Shown here one piece after another: positions 32,380 to 45,662 of a stretch of 64,000 nt of DNA. The stretch covers positions 209,839,912 through 209,903,911 of the forward strand of contig BTPG01000004.1 of NCBI GenBank assembly GCA_036245525.1, given 5' to 3'. The position numbers and the translations under genes were made by a program. Position 1 is the first letter of the stretch, and each line of letters starts with the position of its first letter. This stretch comes from Semisulcospira habei (Eukaryota > Mollusca > Gastropoda > Semisulcospiridae). Under the pieces are notes generated by a model. It was not told the DNA's origin. It did not search any database and worked only from the letters and a program-made list of their open reading frames with translations.

Positions 32380-32860
32380 AGGACCATATTTTCTAGGTCT
32401 TTTCTGTCAGTCAGATCTGGGTCTTTCCTGTCAGTCACTAGACTGCCCACATGACGAAATATCAGTCAATAGTTCGATAGGAATTGAGCAGCCACGTGTT
32501 TGGTTTTTTTTTTTTGTTTGTTTAGGGAAAACATTGTCACAAACATGCTGCCTGTACCGCACTGCTTTGTCAAAAACCGGTATATAATCCAATTTGCGAC
32601 AAGCGAGATTTTCTTTTGTAAGACAGAAATACCAGTCTGGCTTTTGTCAGTGTATGAATGACATCATTGCGTGTACACGTGTCTAGTAGCAGCCGCCGTG
32701 GAATTTAATGGGAGCTACTTCCGGCTCATTAACCCAGAAAAGGTGGTCAATTAGAGTTATCTCTAAATCAGAAGTAGGTCAGCAAGATAAAGACCGAATC
32801 AGGGCAAGTGACCTAAGCAGTCCGAGCGCAGCGATAGCGCTTGCTATCTGCTCGTATTGC
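32380..32860. other. No gene seen
   Basis: A 71-residue frame (32372-32587) with a T-tract-coded phenylalanine run is not a gene. GGTCTTTCCTGTCAGTCA occurs twice near 32397-32430. Confidence 0.35.
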
Positions 32861-32948
32861 ATCGACCATGAAAAGTTTAAGGCTGGTGCCAGGTAGTGCC
32901 TTCCAGGCGGCAAGGTATTCTGGCATTACCCTTGAACTATCATGATTG
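32861..32948. mobile_element. Family-B hairpin, degenerate
   Basis: ATCGACCATGAAAAGTTTAAG pairs with CATTACCCTTGAACTATCATG. The centre has decayed to CCTTCCAGGCGGCAAGG. Confidence 0.7.
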
Positions 32949-33011
32949 CCCCATCTCCAACTGTTTACGTTGTTTTATCCCAGTTAGCCCCGACGCATTA
33001 CAGCAAGAAGT

Positions 33012-33106
33012 GGATCGACCGTAATAATTCAAGGGTAGTACCAGATTAGCTTGGCGCCGACAGGCGCCAAGCTAATCTGGCACTACCCTTGAATTATCAT
33101 AGCCGA
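33012..33106. mobile_element. Family-B hairpin core
   Basis: GGATCGACCGTAATAATTCA to TGAATTATCATAGCC, centre GGCGCCGACAGGCGCC. It lies only 63 bp after another family-B hairpin. Confidence 0.87.
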
Positions 33107-33616
33107 GCCTTCTCCTGAAATTTTTCGTTAGCTGACAAGTCCAAACTTTGGGAAATGCGGCCGTGAGGTTGAATAGATTAATGACGGGTGCGTTAAAAAT
33201 AATCTTATCTCTGTACTAGTCTTTGCTATAATCAAAATTGTTCTGTGGGGATCACTTTTTCTGGCCACATGCTTTCATGAACAGTTTCGTCTGTCTTGTT
33301 TTGCCTAATCTGTTTATGTCGCAAGTCTACAATATTTCTTGTGTACTCGTCTTGTTTGTTTGTGTTCGTTTTAATAAGCTACATTGCAGGTGTTTGGCTC
33401 TATTATTGTGCACCCGACCATTCGTAGCACTCGATTCCAGCGTCATGGAGAAAGGAAACAGAATTCTGCCTTTCTTCTACGCTAGCATTAAAGAAGACAT
33501 CTTCGTACCACAATCAGCGGACATCCATTAATTTCCGACATCCTCCAGCTACAAGCACCCTACCCTGAAAGGACGGTGCCACTGCTGTTTGGACTGTATA
33601 CAGACAAGGAACGTGT
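33107..33616. other. No gene seen
   Basis: A 97-residue plus-strand frame (33238-33531) is hydrophobic at its start but matches nothing I recognise and has no splice context. Confidence 0.35.
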
Positions 33617-34210
33617 GTGAACTGGTCTGTGTGTTTGGACCTGACGGCTTTGCTTTCAGCTGGCAGGTCCAAAATCACAGACGAGCACACAGATGGATGT
33701 TTTTCAATTTTGGGGAATTTCTGCCGTAAGGCCCAAGGTCACTCCGCAGCACACCTATTGACATTTTCAAATTTGAATTTCTTGGAATTCATCAAATCTT
33801 GTTTGTGCGAGCTAAAGCTGTTAGGTCCCGATCACATGACAAGCACACACATGGACGTTTTCAGTTTCTTGGAAGTCATCATCACAAGCCGTGAAGCACT
33901 AGGGGTCAGTTGCATGAGTGAACGTAGTCCTGCGCCAGCCACTAAGCGAAGTGCTCCGCTACAGCGGAGCACCATGCTTAGCAGTTGGTGCAGGACTAAA
34001 TTCACACATGCAACTGACACCAGAACCCCAAGCCAGCACAAAACATGGATGTTTTCAATTTTCAATTTTCTTGGAGCTCATCAGATGCAGGGTGTGTCCT
34101 ACGGCATTTCAGGCCTGGCAAGGGAATTAAAATTTCACAGCTTCAATATCGATTTTGGGACTGGATTGTGTGCGAAGAATCTTGGATTGTACCGTGTGAC
34201 CTACAATTGA
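33617..34210. repeat. Degenerate repeats, interrupted by a hairpin
   Basis: Three or four diverged copies of a unit contain CACAGACGAGCACACAGATG or CATGACAAGCACACACATGG, then GATGTTTTCAATTTTC-like and CTTGGAAGTCATCA-like words. The same CACAGAC-AGCACAC motif appears at 58885 and at the right window edge (63975). The 197-residue open frame across it is not thought to be a gene because it runs through the family-F hairpin. Confidence 0.6.
33903..34022. mobile_element. Family-F hairpin element
   Basis: 120-bp palindrome with ends GGTCAGTTGCATGAGTG / CATGCAACTGACACC, centre GTGCTCCGCTACAGCGGAGC. Confidence 0.87.
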
Positions 34211-34349
34211 GTACCGGGTGTCACGTGCTGTGACCTGGATTTCCGTGTGACCCAGATTCTCAGGTTGAGGTGAGAGGTGTCGTTTATGGTAAGTACGCAC
34301 GCATTTTTTAACCCTTATTTTCTAGCGTAGCATATATCCGCTGAGAACA

Positions 34350-34514
34350 TTGTATGTGCGTGTGCCTGTGTGTGTGCATGTGTGTGTCTGTGCGTGTGTG
34401 TGTGTGTGTGCGTGTGTGTGTGTGTGTCTGTGTGTGTGTGTTTGTATGCGTACGTGCGTGCGTGCTTGCGTGCGTACGTGTGTGAGTGAGAGAGGGAGAG
34501 AGAGAGAGAGAGAG

Positions 34515-34560
<46 letters not shown>

Positions 34561-34570
34561 TGTGTGTCAC
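34350..34570. repeat. (GT)n with embedded (GA)n
   Basis: Interrupted GT microsatellite, a 40-bp GA block at 34483-34518, then pure GT to 34566. Confidence 0.95.
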
Positions 34571-35158
34571 TTGTTAAAGATTTTGTCTGTGTGTTCCCAA
34601 AGAAACGTGTTTTATGTGATTCATTAATTGGTTGTGCGCTTGATTGGTTGGTTGGTTGGCTGGTTGGTGCCGGGTTAGTTATTTTGTTAATTTGTGGTGA
34701 ATATACTCGTACACCGTGGATCTTCAAAGACAGTGTAAGCTTACCTTTGTTGAATTTGCATTGTTAACACATCTTTAGTATATGTGTCTCTTCGAAAGTA
34801 GGCGATCAGTAAGCCTAACATATTCATGCCATAGACAGCTTTATTTTCTCGTCAGCGCGGCGAATCTTATTCGAATTTAGACGATGCATAAACAATTATA
34901 TATATATAATCGATGCAATTATTCATAACGTCTGTCTGCTGACGCAATTTTACGCAATAATCAATAAAGGTCAAAAGTGTCAGATGGCGCGCAATAAGTA
35001 ACGACCTCTCTTGAGGAACTGCCAGCTATACAACAGGTTGCTTCATGCGTATTACGAAAGCATTAGCATTGACGTCATCGTGATCGGCGGAGCACAGATG
35101 TCCAACAACGCTGGTGATAACAAATGCTGTTCTTCTGCGCTTTATATATAGCAACAGT
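34571..35158. other. No gene seen
   Basis: A short GGTT run lies at 34644-34667. An inverted pair around ATTATATATATATAAT occurs at 34896-34911. Otherwise unrecognised. Confidence 0.35.
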
Positions 35159-35430
35159 GTAACCCCTTCGCTGTCAGCGACCACGAAATACGCGTCTGAA
35201 ACGACCGTACACTGACCGACTTACGCGTGAACAACGCAGATGTAAATGAAACAAAAAGTAGACATAAAGAACTTTGGACTAGCAAGAGACATACTCATGA
35301 ACCCTCCTCCCCTCTCCCCCTTCCTCCCTCCCCCCTCCCCCCTCCCCCCTCCCGATAGCGGGGGCTCATGAGGGTTTATGTCTCTTGCAGCTGGGTAGCA
35401 TTTGCCTTGCCTCGGTAGTGACGGGGTTAA
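35159..35430. mobile_element. Family-A element with expanded polypyrimidine loop
   Basis: Begins GTAACCCCTTCGCTGTCAG and ends GGTAGTGACGGGGTTAA. The hairpin (35282-35388) keeps GCAAGAGACAT and ATGTCTCTTGC ends. One side of the GC loop stem has grown into a run of CCTCCC/CCCCCT of about 48 bp (35304-35352). Confidence 0.8.
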
Positions 35431-35639
35431 CACACTGTGTGCTGATTTGTAATTATAGACCTTACGAGCAAAGTCGTGCTGTCGAAAATAGCTTTTCATC
35501 GCACAATTACGAGTGTTCTGTCGTGTAAAGAGTCAAAAACAATGCGGTCTGTTCTCGAACGGAGTTGTCATGGTGCTTAATAATAAACTCATGCGCACGT
35601 TAAAAATCCCATCTCCACTGTTAAAAAAGAGTAGGCTCG

Positions 35640-35790
<151 letters not shown>

Positions 35791-35906
35791 CAAACACCGA
35801 AGCCGACAGCAGGGCGAAACTTTGCACGTAAAGTAGGGCTTTGTACCTACAGCCAGGCTTTCAAAGCTACAGTTATATAGTCCAGCTCTGCGGCGCCTAG
35901 CTAATC

Positions 35907-35986
35907 TTAACTCATTCGCGGCCAGCCGCATCCGGATGCGCGGATTATGCCGCGCATCCGGATGCGGCTGGCCACGAATAAGTTAA
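35907..35986. mobile_element. Family-E TTAA mini-hairpin, 80 bp
   Basis: Begins TTAACTCATTCGCGGCCAGC, ends AATAAGTTAA. Two 37-base arms with two mismatches close on a 6-base loop ATTATG. Architecture is the same as 63530-63591 and 57323-57402, but the arm sequence is different. Confidence 0.88.
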
Positions 35987-36064
35987 GAAGGGTGTAGATG
36001 TGTACCTGGGAGATGCCACGCCGGGCCATACCCCGCCAACTTCTTGGCAGCCATACTCCTTATC

Positions 36065-36475
36065 TCCTTCCCTGCCACTGTACGTACATTCGTGTTTGTT
36101 TATTTAACTCATTCTACCCCATCACCGAAATCCTCAAATTTTGTCGTTGCTCTCTGAAGACTGCACTGCAGTGCAGGACACAGATCGACCATGATAGTTC
36201 AAGGGTGATGCCAGAATAGCTTGGCGCCCATAGGCGCCAAGCTATTCTGGCATAACCCTTGAACTATCATGGTCGATCCATATCTTGCTGTGGTGTGTCT
36301 GGGGTAGAATGGGTTAAAGACCAAAAGCCAAAACCGTCCAAGAAACATCGATACAAACTGGTCTCGGCAAGAGGCATGGATCCTCATGAGCCGCCCCGCA
36401 TTCCGGGGACTGACGAGGATCTGTGTCTCTTGCAGTTGGATCGAGTTCACGTCTTCTCGGAGATGAAGGAGTTAA
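36065..36475. mobile_element. Family-A element split by a family-B insertion
   Basis: The left end CTTCCCTGCCACTGTACGTAC matches family A at 62725. After the family-B element, family A resumes (AGACCAAAAGCCAAAACCG, as at 62777). The hairpin core follows at 36367-36433. The right end is GATGAAGGAGTTAA. Confidence 0.83.
36104..36317. mobile_element. Family-B TTAA element, complete 214 bp, nested
   Basis: Begins TTAACTCATTCTACCCCATC and ends GGGGTAGAATGGGTTAA. Hairpin centre GGCGCCCATAGGCGCC. It sits inside the outer left segment of a family-A element. Confidence 0.92.
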
Positions 36476-36915
36476 GCTAATATGGAGCTGAGTCACTTAT
36501 ACAGTACTGTTTCTGTCAATGCTTGCTTCCTCATTCTATGGTCGGAAGAGTCTCCACTCTGTACCGTAGCATTGCATACACTGTACCATCGTGAACACCC
36601 GCGGACAGGACGTTCTTGCGCGTTGCCATGGCAACTGAGATGTCGGACACCTGACGCCTTGATGGGATTTTGTGTTTTGACGCGGCTGGAGTAACGCATC
36701 TTCGCTTTAACCCTCCCAAAGCCTGCCGGACACAACTGGTTCAGTTTAGAAAGTGTGGACTCCAAGACTCAAGAGTCAGTTAAACCCGTCCATCCAATAA
36801 ACACGACCTAATGAGGTCCAAACACTTTTTATAAAATATATAGTCTTTGAAACTATGGCAAATTCAAAAGCCAAATAACATCATTCGCCCGATGAACACG
36901 AGATAAGTAGGGCCA
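36476..36915. other. No gene seen
   Basis: Small unrecognised frames only, for example 90 residues on the minus strand at 36493-36765. Confidence 0.35.
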
Positions 36916-36981
36916 GCAAAAGGCATAGAACTTCATGAGCCCCCGCAGGTGCGGGGGTTCATGAAGTTCTACGCCTCTTGC
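36916..36981. mobile_element. Family-A hairpin core
   Basis: Near-perfect palindrome GCAAAAGGCATAGAACTTC to CTACGCCTCTTGC, centre CCCCCGCAGGTGCGGGGG. The arm change GATCC to GAACTTC is present on both sides, so the arms changed together. Confidence 0.87.
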
Positions 36982-37482
36982 ATTTGGGTGACCTCACTTT
37001 TTCTAGTCCAGTGTACACGGATATGACTGGTCAATAAGGTTGGGACTGGGGGGTGGGGGAGACTGGGGGTGGGGGGTGGGAGGGAATTAAGACCTGAAGC
37101 AAAGTTTTCTTCCTCTTAAAAGCTGGTGGTGTTGCATTTCCGTGGCAGTCGAGGGTTCAATAGATAATATTGCTTGTAGAGGTTTAGTGACAGTTGAGTT
37201 CCGATTATTATTATAGACAAATTACTAAATCATGTAGATCGCCAGTTTATCACCCCACCCCACCCCACCCCCAACCCACTCCACCCCCTACCCCTCCCCT
37301 CCCTTCTCCCCTTCACCTCCTCCGATATTACGACACAGTAGAATTTCCTTTCATAATTTTTTTTTATTGTTCTGCTCTTTTGTTTAATTACTTTTTTGTT
37401 GCTGAGGGGAGGGGCTGTTTCCAAAGTGCGACATTGCATCATGTCCGCCACAACATTATTTCGTCATCCAGCCGTATCCACC

Positions 37483-37550
37483 TGCAAAAGACATAGAACT
37501 TCATGAATCTTTGCAACTGCAGGGGTTAGTGAGAATATATGCCTCTTTGC
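37483..37550. mobile_element. Family-A hairpin core inside the fold-back element
   Basis: GCAAAAGACATAGAACTTC pairs with ATATGCCTCTTTGC around TTTGCAACTGCAGGGG; moderately decayed. Confidence 0.75.
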
Positions 37551-37641
37551 GGAACAAGTTCAGCACCAATTGCCCCTGAAACGGTGGGGGTTGTCGGTGG
37601 TTAAACAAGGCTGGATGACGGCAGTTTTCTCCATTAGCTGA

Positions 37642-37790
37642 ATCAGGTGGCTCCTCGTGGCTCCAAGTGTGTTCTGCGCCTTGTCCAGCCTGGCTTTGTT
37701 GGTTTTGCAGGCATTGCTCCATGTTCTCCAAGATTACTTCGCCTCTGGTCTGACGAAGCCAATGTAAACTTACTCCAGGACCAGATGCAC
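37642..37790 (-). pseudogene. Reverse transcriptase fragment of the RNase-H LINE
   Basis: Minus-strand sequence GCCTGCAAAACCAACAAAGC followed by CAGGCTGGACAAGGC is closely similar to 5690-5735 in the 4.5-kb element. Translated, it gives AKPTKPGWTRRRT against AKPKKPGLTR. It is a short fragment of the region between the reverse transcriptase and RNase H domains. Confidence 0.7.
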
Positions 37791-38113
37791 AAGTCTGGAC
37801 GACAGCCTGATGTTGGGGCTAACATGGTGCAATGCTGCACTTTGGAAACAGACCCACCCACCCTCCTCCCCATTCCACCCTACCCTCCACCCCCACCACC
37901 CCCACCCCCCCCCCCAGCCTAACCCCCACCCCACCCTCAACCCCAACCCCACCCATTCTAAAGAAAAAAGAAACAAAGATACAAACAAAAATGCCAGAAC
38001 ATAAGAGATTGTGAAATGTCATTCTGCTATGTCGTAATATAGGAGTGGAGAGGGGGGAAAGGGGGGGGGGAGGCTGCTAAAATCTACATGACTCAGTCAT
38101 ATTTCCATAAGAT

Positions 38114-38211
38114 ACTGGCGAGCAAAAGGAATTCGACATTTTTGGAACCATCGGAAACAATATAGTGTTCCGATGATTCAAAAAATGTCGCATTTCTTTC
38201 GCTCGTCAGTA
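38114..38211. mobile_element. Family-K hairpin element
   Basis: Arms GGCGAGCAAAAGGAATTCGAC and ATTTTTGGAACCATCGGAA pair with complement around ACAATATAGTGT. A half copy is at 17996-18070. Confidence 0.82.
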
Positions 38212-38492
38212 GGTTTTCGGAACTCAACTGCCACTAACACCCATCAACCCCCCACCTCCACCCCCCCACCCCCCACCCCCAGAGCAGTTCAATAAAGCTA
38301 CTAATTCATCCACCGCCATGGAAACATGCGAACACTACCACCCGCTTTCAAGAAGAATAGAACTAACTTCATGTACTCTCATGGTTTTCTTTTCTCTCTT
38401 GTTGGCCTGATCACACCCCTGCACATCGTGGCCGCAGAAACGTGAAAGCAGCCAAATTTCAAATGCTGACCTGATCATTCACCAACTCTATC
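38212..38492. other. No gene seen
   Basis: Right end of the fold-back arm, then C-rich CCCCACC tracts at 38248-38281. Otherwise unrecognised. Confidence 0.35.
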
Positions 38493-38558
38493 TGCAATAG
38501 GCATAGAGCCTCATGAGCCAATGCGAAGCAGGGGCTCATGAGGATCTATGCCGCTTGC
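38493..38558. mobile_element. Family-A hairpin core
   Basis: GCAATAGGCATAGAGCCTC to CTATGCCGCTTGC around GCCAATGCGAAGCAGGGGC. Confidence 0.8.
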
Positions 38559-38851
38559 TGAAGTAGATCGGATATGCTATCTCCTTCATTGATGACGCGG
38601 AAATTCCGACGCTTCAATGCAAATGGGCTCGCCCACACGAAAAAGGCAAGAAAGCGGGGTAGCCATATTTTGGGTCGTTGAGAAGTGGGGTCCTGGCCCT
38701 GCGATCTTCGACAGATCTGTCAAAATAGAAGTGGACAGTCGAGACTGTTGGGGGGTTCTGAGGGGGACGGCGGATCGGATGGGGTCGTTTGCGCATGCGG
38801 GGAAAGATGAATAGATCTACGTCATTCTTTTCGCCACGTCTATATCCGTTA

Positions 38852-38882
<31 letters not shown>

Positions 38883-38894
38883 GCCAACTCCAAC
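38559..38894. other. No gene seen; (CT)n
   Basis: A (CT)n tract lies at 38851-38880. A 100-residue minus-strand frame over 38614-38916 is partly the microsatellite and is not supported. Confidence 0.4.
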
Positions 38895-39066
38895 TGCAAA
38901 AGACATAGATCCTCATGTGGCCCCGCAGTTGCGGGGGTCATGAGGATCTATGTCTTATGCTGAAAGCACTTTGTATCCTTGTTCCTTTGGCGGATAGATA
39001 TCTTTGACGTTGAATTTACAATGCCAGAAAAAGACTATCTGCGTCTACTGGCAGAGAAAGGGTTAA
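38895..39066. mobile_element. Family-A element, hairpin to right TTAA
   Basis: Hairpin 38895-38960 (GCAAAAGACATAGATCCTC, centre CCCGCAGTTGCGGG). The right end CTGGCAGAGAAAGGGTTAA abuts a CT-rich microsatellite. Confidence 0.8.
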
Positions 39067-39110
39067 CCCCTCTGTCTGTCTGTCTCTGTCTGTCTTTGTC
39101 TCTGTCTCTG

Positions 39111-39183
<73 letters not shown>
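39067..39183. repeat. (CTGT)/(CT)n microsatellite
   Basis: CTGTCT-rich start grading into pure CT from about 39129. Confidence 0.95.
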
Positions 39184-39186
<3 letters not shown>

Positions 39187-39246
39187 GGTTAAACAAACCC
39201 TGATGGTTAATGCTTTCATGTAATATAATTATGCATTTATCTATAT

Positions 39247-39328
<82 letters not shown>

Positions 39329-39554
39329 GTATAAGATGAATGTTAAGTGTTATTATTATTTTGTGTCATTTTTTTTTTATTTTATTGTTGCATGAAATAA
39401 TATGTAAATATAATTTATTATTATTATTATTATCTTTTAATCTATTTTATGTTGTAGATGTTAGCAACGGCAAGTTTGTAAAATGACGATTTGTTTCTGT
39501 CAAAACTTTTTACCGTTGATAAATAAAGTTTCATCATCATCATCATCATCATCA
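39184..39554 (+). mobile_element. LINE 3' fragment between CT microsatellites
   Basis: Contains (GT)n at 39249-39325. The 3' terminus is GCAACGGCAAGTTTGTAAAA, CTTTTTACCGTTG, AATAAAGTTTCAT and (CAT)n, then CTCTCT. The terminus is nearly identical to 43265-43345, where it follows a reverse transcriptase. Confidence 0.82.
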
Positions 39555-39563
39555 TCTCTCTCT

Positions 39564-39740
39564 CTTGTTGCCTGTACTTTTAACTATTACGTACACATTT
39601 TATGTGTACAAATATGCGTATATGTGTTTATGTGCGTGCTGTAGTTTAGCAAGGACATGATTGAAAAAAGGTAATTGAATGTACCTAATCATTTATCCTT
39701 GTAAAATAAAGTTTCATTTCATTTCAAGTTTCACTTCATT
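39564..39740 (+). mobile_element. LINE 3' tail fragment between CT microsatellites
   Basis: GTAGTTTAGCAAGGACATG, TATCCTTG, AAATAAAGTTTCATTTCATT: a diverged version of the same tail, with the GCAAGGAC/TATCCTTG stem. Confidence 0.7.
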
Positions 39741-43345
<3,605 letters not shown>

Positions 43346-43370
43346 TCTCTCTCTCTCTCTCTCTCTCTCT

Positions 43371-43567
43371 CCTCCTTCTCCTCCCCCCCCCCCCCAATTT
43401 TTCTTCATCCTCTTTTTACTAAGTATGCAATACATAACATTTATAGCATATATTGCCTATATATAGTCTTGTAGTTGTTAGCAACCACACCAGGTTTCAA
43501 AAATAGCTGTGTCTGTGAAGATGTCGATGCCTCAGCCGTTGACAAATAAAGCTTCATTGATTCATTT
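43371..43567 (+). mobile_element. LINE 3' tail fragment between CT microsatellites
   Basis: C-rich start (43384-43395), then TTAGCAACCACACCAGG, CAGCCGTTGACAAATAAAG and CTTCATTGATTCATTTATT, followed by CTCTCTC. A diverged third version of the tail. Confidence 0.7.
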
Positions 43568-43576
43568 ATTCTCTCT

Positions 43577-43624
43577 CTCCGCCGTGAGATGGCCTTAGTT
43601 GCCTTCTCGGCGTTAAACCCAAAT

Positions 43625-43626
<2 letters not shown>
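43577..43626 (+). repeat. SINE-like 3' end next to CT microsatellite
   Basis: GCCGTGAGATGGCC...CGGCGTTAAACCCAAATAA resembles tails of tRNA-derived SINEs (compare GTTAAGCCCTAAAC at 9140). Only about 50 bp is present. Confidence 0.45.

Positions 43627-43714
<88 letters not shown>
43627..43714. repeat. (CT)n microsatellite
   Basis: About 88 bp of CT followed by a C-rich tract. Confidence 0.96.
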
Positions 43715-43720
<6 letters not shown>

Positions 43721-44035
43721 CCCCCCCCTTCCCCTCCGCTTCAACACCCCTACCATCCACCCCACGGCCTTTCTCACTCGACTGACAAATCGAATTCGGT
43801 GTCACGAAAAATCCTCTACAGAGCCCCCTCTCTCAGGATCGATAACTCTGGCAACGATCGTTTGAGAAACGCGGAGTTCTATGCCCCTATATTGCGAAAC
43901 CCTTATTTCCATAGATATAGGACGGAGCCGTGTGTTAGTGCATAAAACACAGAGGTGGAATCAAGTTTGACGAACAATTTTTCTGTCGAGACCGTCTTAT
44001 TTCCTTCCACCATTAAGGCACCGCATCAAGAGATG
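43715..44035. other. No gene seen
   Basis: C-rich tract at 43717-43737, otherwise unrecognised. Confidence 0.35.
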
Positions 44036-44160
44036 GGTCGGTCATGATAGCTTGAGGGTAGTGACATCGACCATGACAGATCAAGGGTAGTGCCAGATCA
44101 GCTTTGCGCCTGAAAGGCGCCAAGCTGATCTGGCACTACCCTTAAATTGTTATGGTCGAT
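44036..44160. mobile_element. Family-B hairpin with duplicated left arm
   Basis: Hairpin 44066-44160 (CATCGACCATGACAGATCAAG to TGTTATGGTCGATG), centre GGCGCC-like CGCCTGAAAGGCG. A second left arm (TCGGTCATGATAGCTTGAGG) stands directly upstream. Confidence 0.82.
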
Positions 44161-44292
44161 GCATCTCCCACAATTTTTATGGACTTCCTCCCCTCCCCCC
44201 TTCCCCCCCCCCCCCCTCGCCCCCCCCCCTCCCCACCCTAAAGTTAAAAAGAGTTATCGTTATTGGAATCTGAATTCATTCCACTTGATGTG

Positions 44293-44322
44293 TTCGCCGT
44301 TATAATTCAAGGGTAGTGCCTA
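44293..44322. repeat. Family-B left arm fragment
   Basis: CGCCGTTATAATTCAAGGG plus TAGTGCC, then unrelated sequence. Confidence 0.6.
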
Positions 44323-44412
44323 TTTATGAATCCGAACGCCTCTCCTGTTGCCAGACTAATCAAGCACTGTGCTTAATCCGCCACACCTAGTTTCTTGGCT
44401 GGTTATATGTCC

Positions 44413-44737
44413 TTAACCCCTTTACTGATACTAACGATACCGCTCGGCAGAAAAGAAGCTTAACCACATCACACTGAGGCTAAAAGCTTCAAATTAATTT
44501 TGTACACTGCCATGTGCAAGCTACATTATAGTACTTACGGATAAGGATATAGACCAATGGCTTTAGTTCAAGGGTGGTGCCAGAATAGCTTGGCGCCCAG
44601 AGGCGCCAAGCTATTCTGGCACTACCCTTGAACTATTTTAGTCAAACTGATTTCACACGCTGGTGTATTTCGAATGATATGGGTTAACTACACGTCTTTT
44701 TCGCCCAACAATATCGTCCGAAGCAGTCACGAGATGT
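44413..44737. mobile_element. Family-N TTAA element split by a family-B insertion
   Basis: The left end TTAACCCCTTTACTGATACT with CGATACCGCTCGGCAGAAA matches 31408-31460. The right part (ACACGTCTTTTTCGCCC) matches 31500-31515. A family-B element occupies the middle at a TTAA. Confidence 0.72.
44460..44687. mobile_element. Family-B TTAA element nested in family N
   Basis: Begins TTAACCACATCACACTGAGG, ends AATGATATGGGTTAA. Hairpin TAGTTCAAGGGTGGTGCC to CTACCCTTGAACTA with centre GGCGCCCAGAGGCGCC. The ends resemble the subtype at 60549-60762. Confidence 0.8.
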
Positions 44738-44776
44738 ACTCCTTCACTGCCAAGAAAAAGTGAACACGATCCAACT

Positions 44777-44841
44777 GCAAGAGACATAGATCCTCATGAG
44801 CCCCCGCGACTGCGGGGCTCATGAGGATCTATGCCTCTTGC
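44777..44841. mobile_element. Family-A hairpin core
   Basis: GCAAGAGACATAGATCCTC to CTATGCCTCTTGC, centre CCCCCGCGACTGCGGGG. The flank CTTCACTGCCAAGAAAAAGTG upstream is the family-A left end without TTAA. Confidence 0.88.
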
Positions 44842-44946
44842 TGAGACCATTTTATATCCATGTTTCTTGGACGGTGCTGGCTTTTTGTCGTTGAATGAAG
44901 AAATTTTTCAGAGACAAACATGTATGTACAGTGGCAGGTAATAATA

Positions 44947-45114
44947 GTTATTGGTCGGAGGGGTTTGCTACACGGACCGGCCTTGTAGGCCTGAGGGAGG
45001 TCAAAGCCCGGAAACATTGTACCCCGAAGGCCGAAGGCCTGAGGGGTACAATGGTTCCTTTAACCTCCCGAAGGCCTACAAGGGTCCGTGCAGCGAACCA
45101 CTCCGACCAATAAC
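44947..45114. mobile_element. 168-bp hairpin element (family L)
   Basis: Outer arms GTTATTGGTCGGAGGGGTTTG and complement; inner arms GGCCTTGTAGGCCT, CATTGTACCCC; centre GAAGGCCGAAGGCCTGAG. Single copy in the window. Confidence 0.85.
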
Positions 45115-45447
45115 GTATTTGTTTTCATTCCTCCACTATTTTCGTAAAAGAAATCAAGAAGACATCTTGCGATCTGGATCACGCCAGACATGACTGACGT
45201 TATCGTAAGTTAAAATATGTCATGACGTTGCCGTCTCCAGTACTGAGTGTGCTTGTTGTTTCGAACAACACTGTGTACTACTTTGGCGATCTTTTATAGA
45301 ACAAAACTGGCATCCAAGATGCGTGATCGAGAGGACTACAACACGTCCGCCATTTTTCGCTACAGGCTTTTTTATATCACGTCACATGGTACGGTTTGCG
45401 CTAAAGTGACTGGTCGTGTGACGTAAGGAGGAAAGCAAGAGGGTTTA
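45115..45447. other. No gene seen
   Basis: No supported gene or repeat. Confidence 0.35.
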
Positions 45448-45662
45448 TAAACCATGTATAATATTTAATGCGTCATCCGCAATGCGTCAACGTCATTCAA
45501 GGACGCCACCATACCTGAAACTGAATGCGGTAAATATAGACATGTGTATTATTTTAAACCATGCATAATATTTAATGCGTCATCTGCAGCTAAGATATAG
45601 TCATTCGAGGACGCCAGCAAACGTGAAGCTGAATGCGGTAAATATAATTATACGTGCGTATC
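45448..45662. repeat. Diverged tandem duplication, about 107 bp
   Basis: AAACCATGTATAATATTTAATG, GACGCCACCATACC and GAATGCGGTAAATATA recur about 107 bp later with substitutions. Confidence 0.85.

Larger units (their letters stand above)
37183..38238. mobile_element. 1.06-kb fold-back element with about 290-bp arms
   Basis: Left GTTTAGTGACAGTTGAGTTC pairs with the right end (GAACTCAACTGCCACTAAC). Inner pairs include ATGTAGAT, ATATTACGACACAGTAGAAT and GTTTCCAAAGTGCGACATTG with their complements at 38085, 38030 and 37850. Both arms contain C/G-rich tracts. A family-A hairpin and a LINE fragment lie in the middle, and a family-K hairpin in the right arm. Confidence 0.72.

Noticed and set aside
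33617..34210. 197-residue plus-strand open frame
   Set aside because: Runs through a family-F hairpin and degenerate repeats; no domain.
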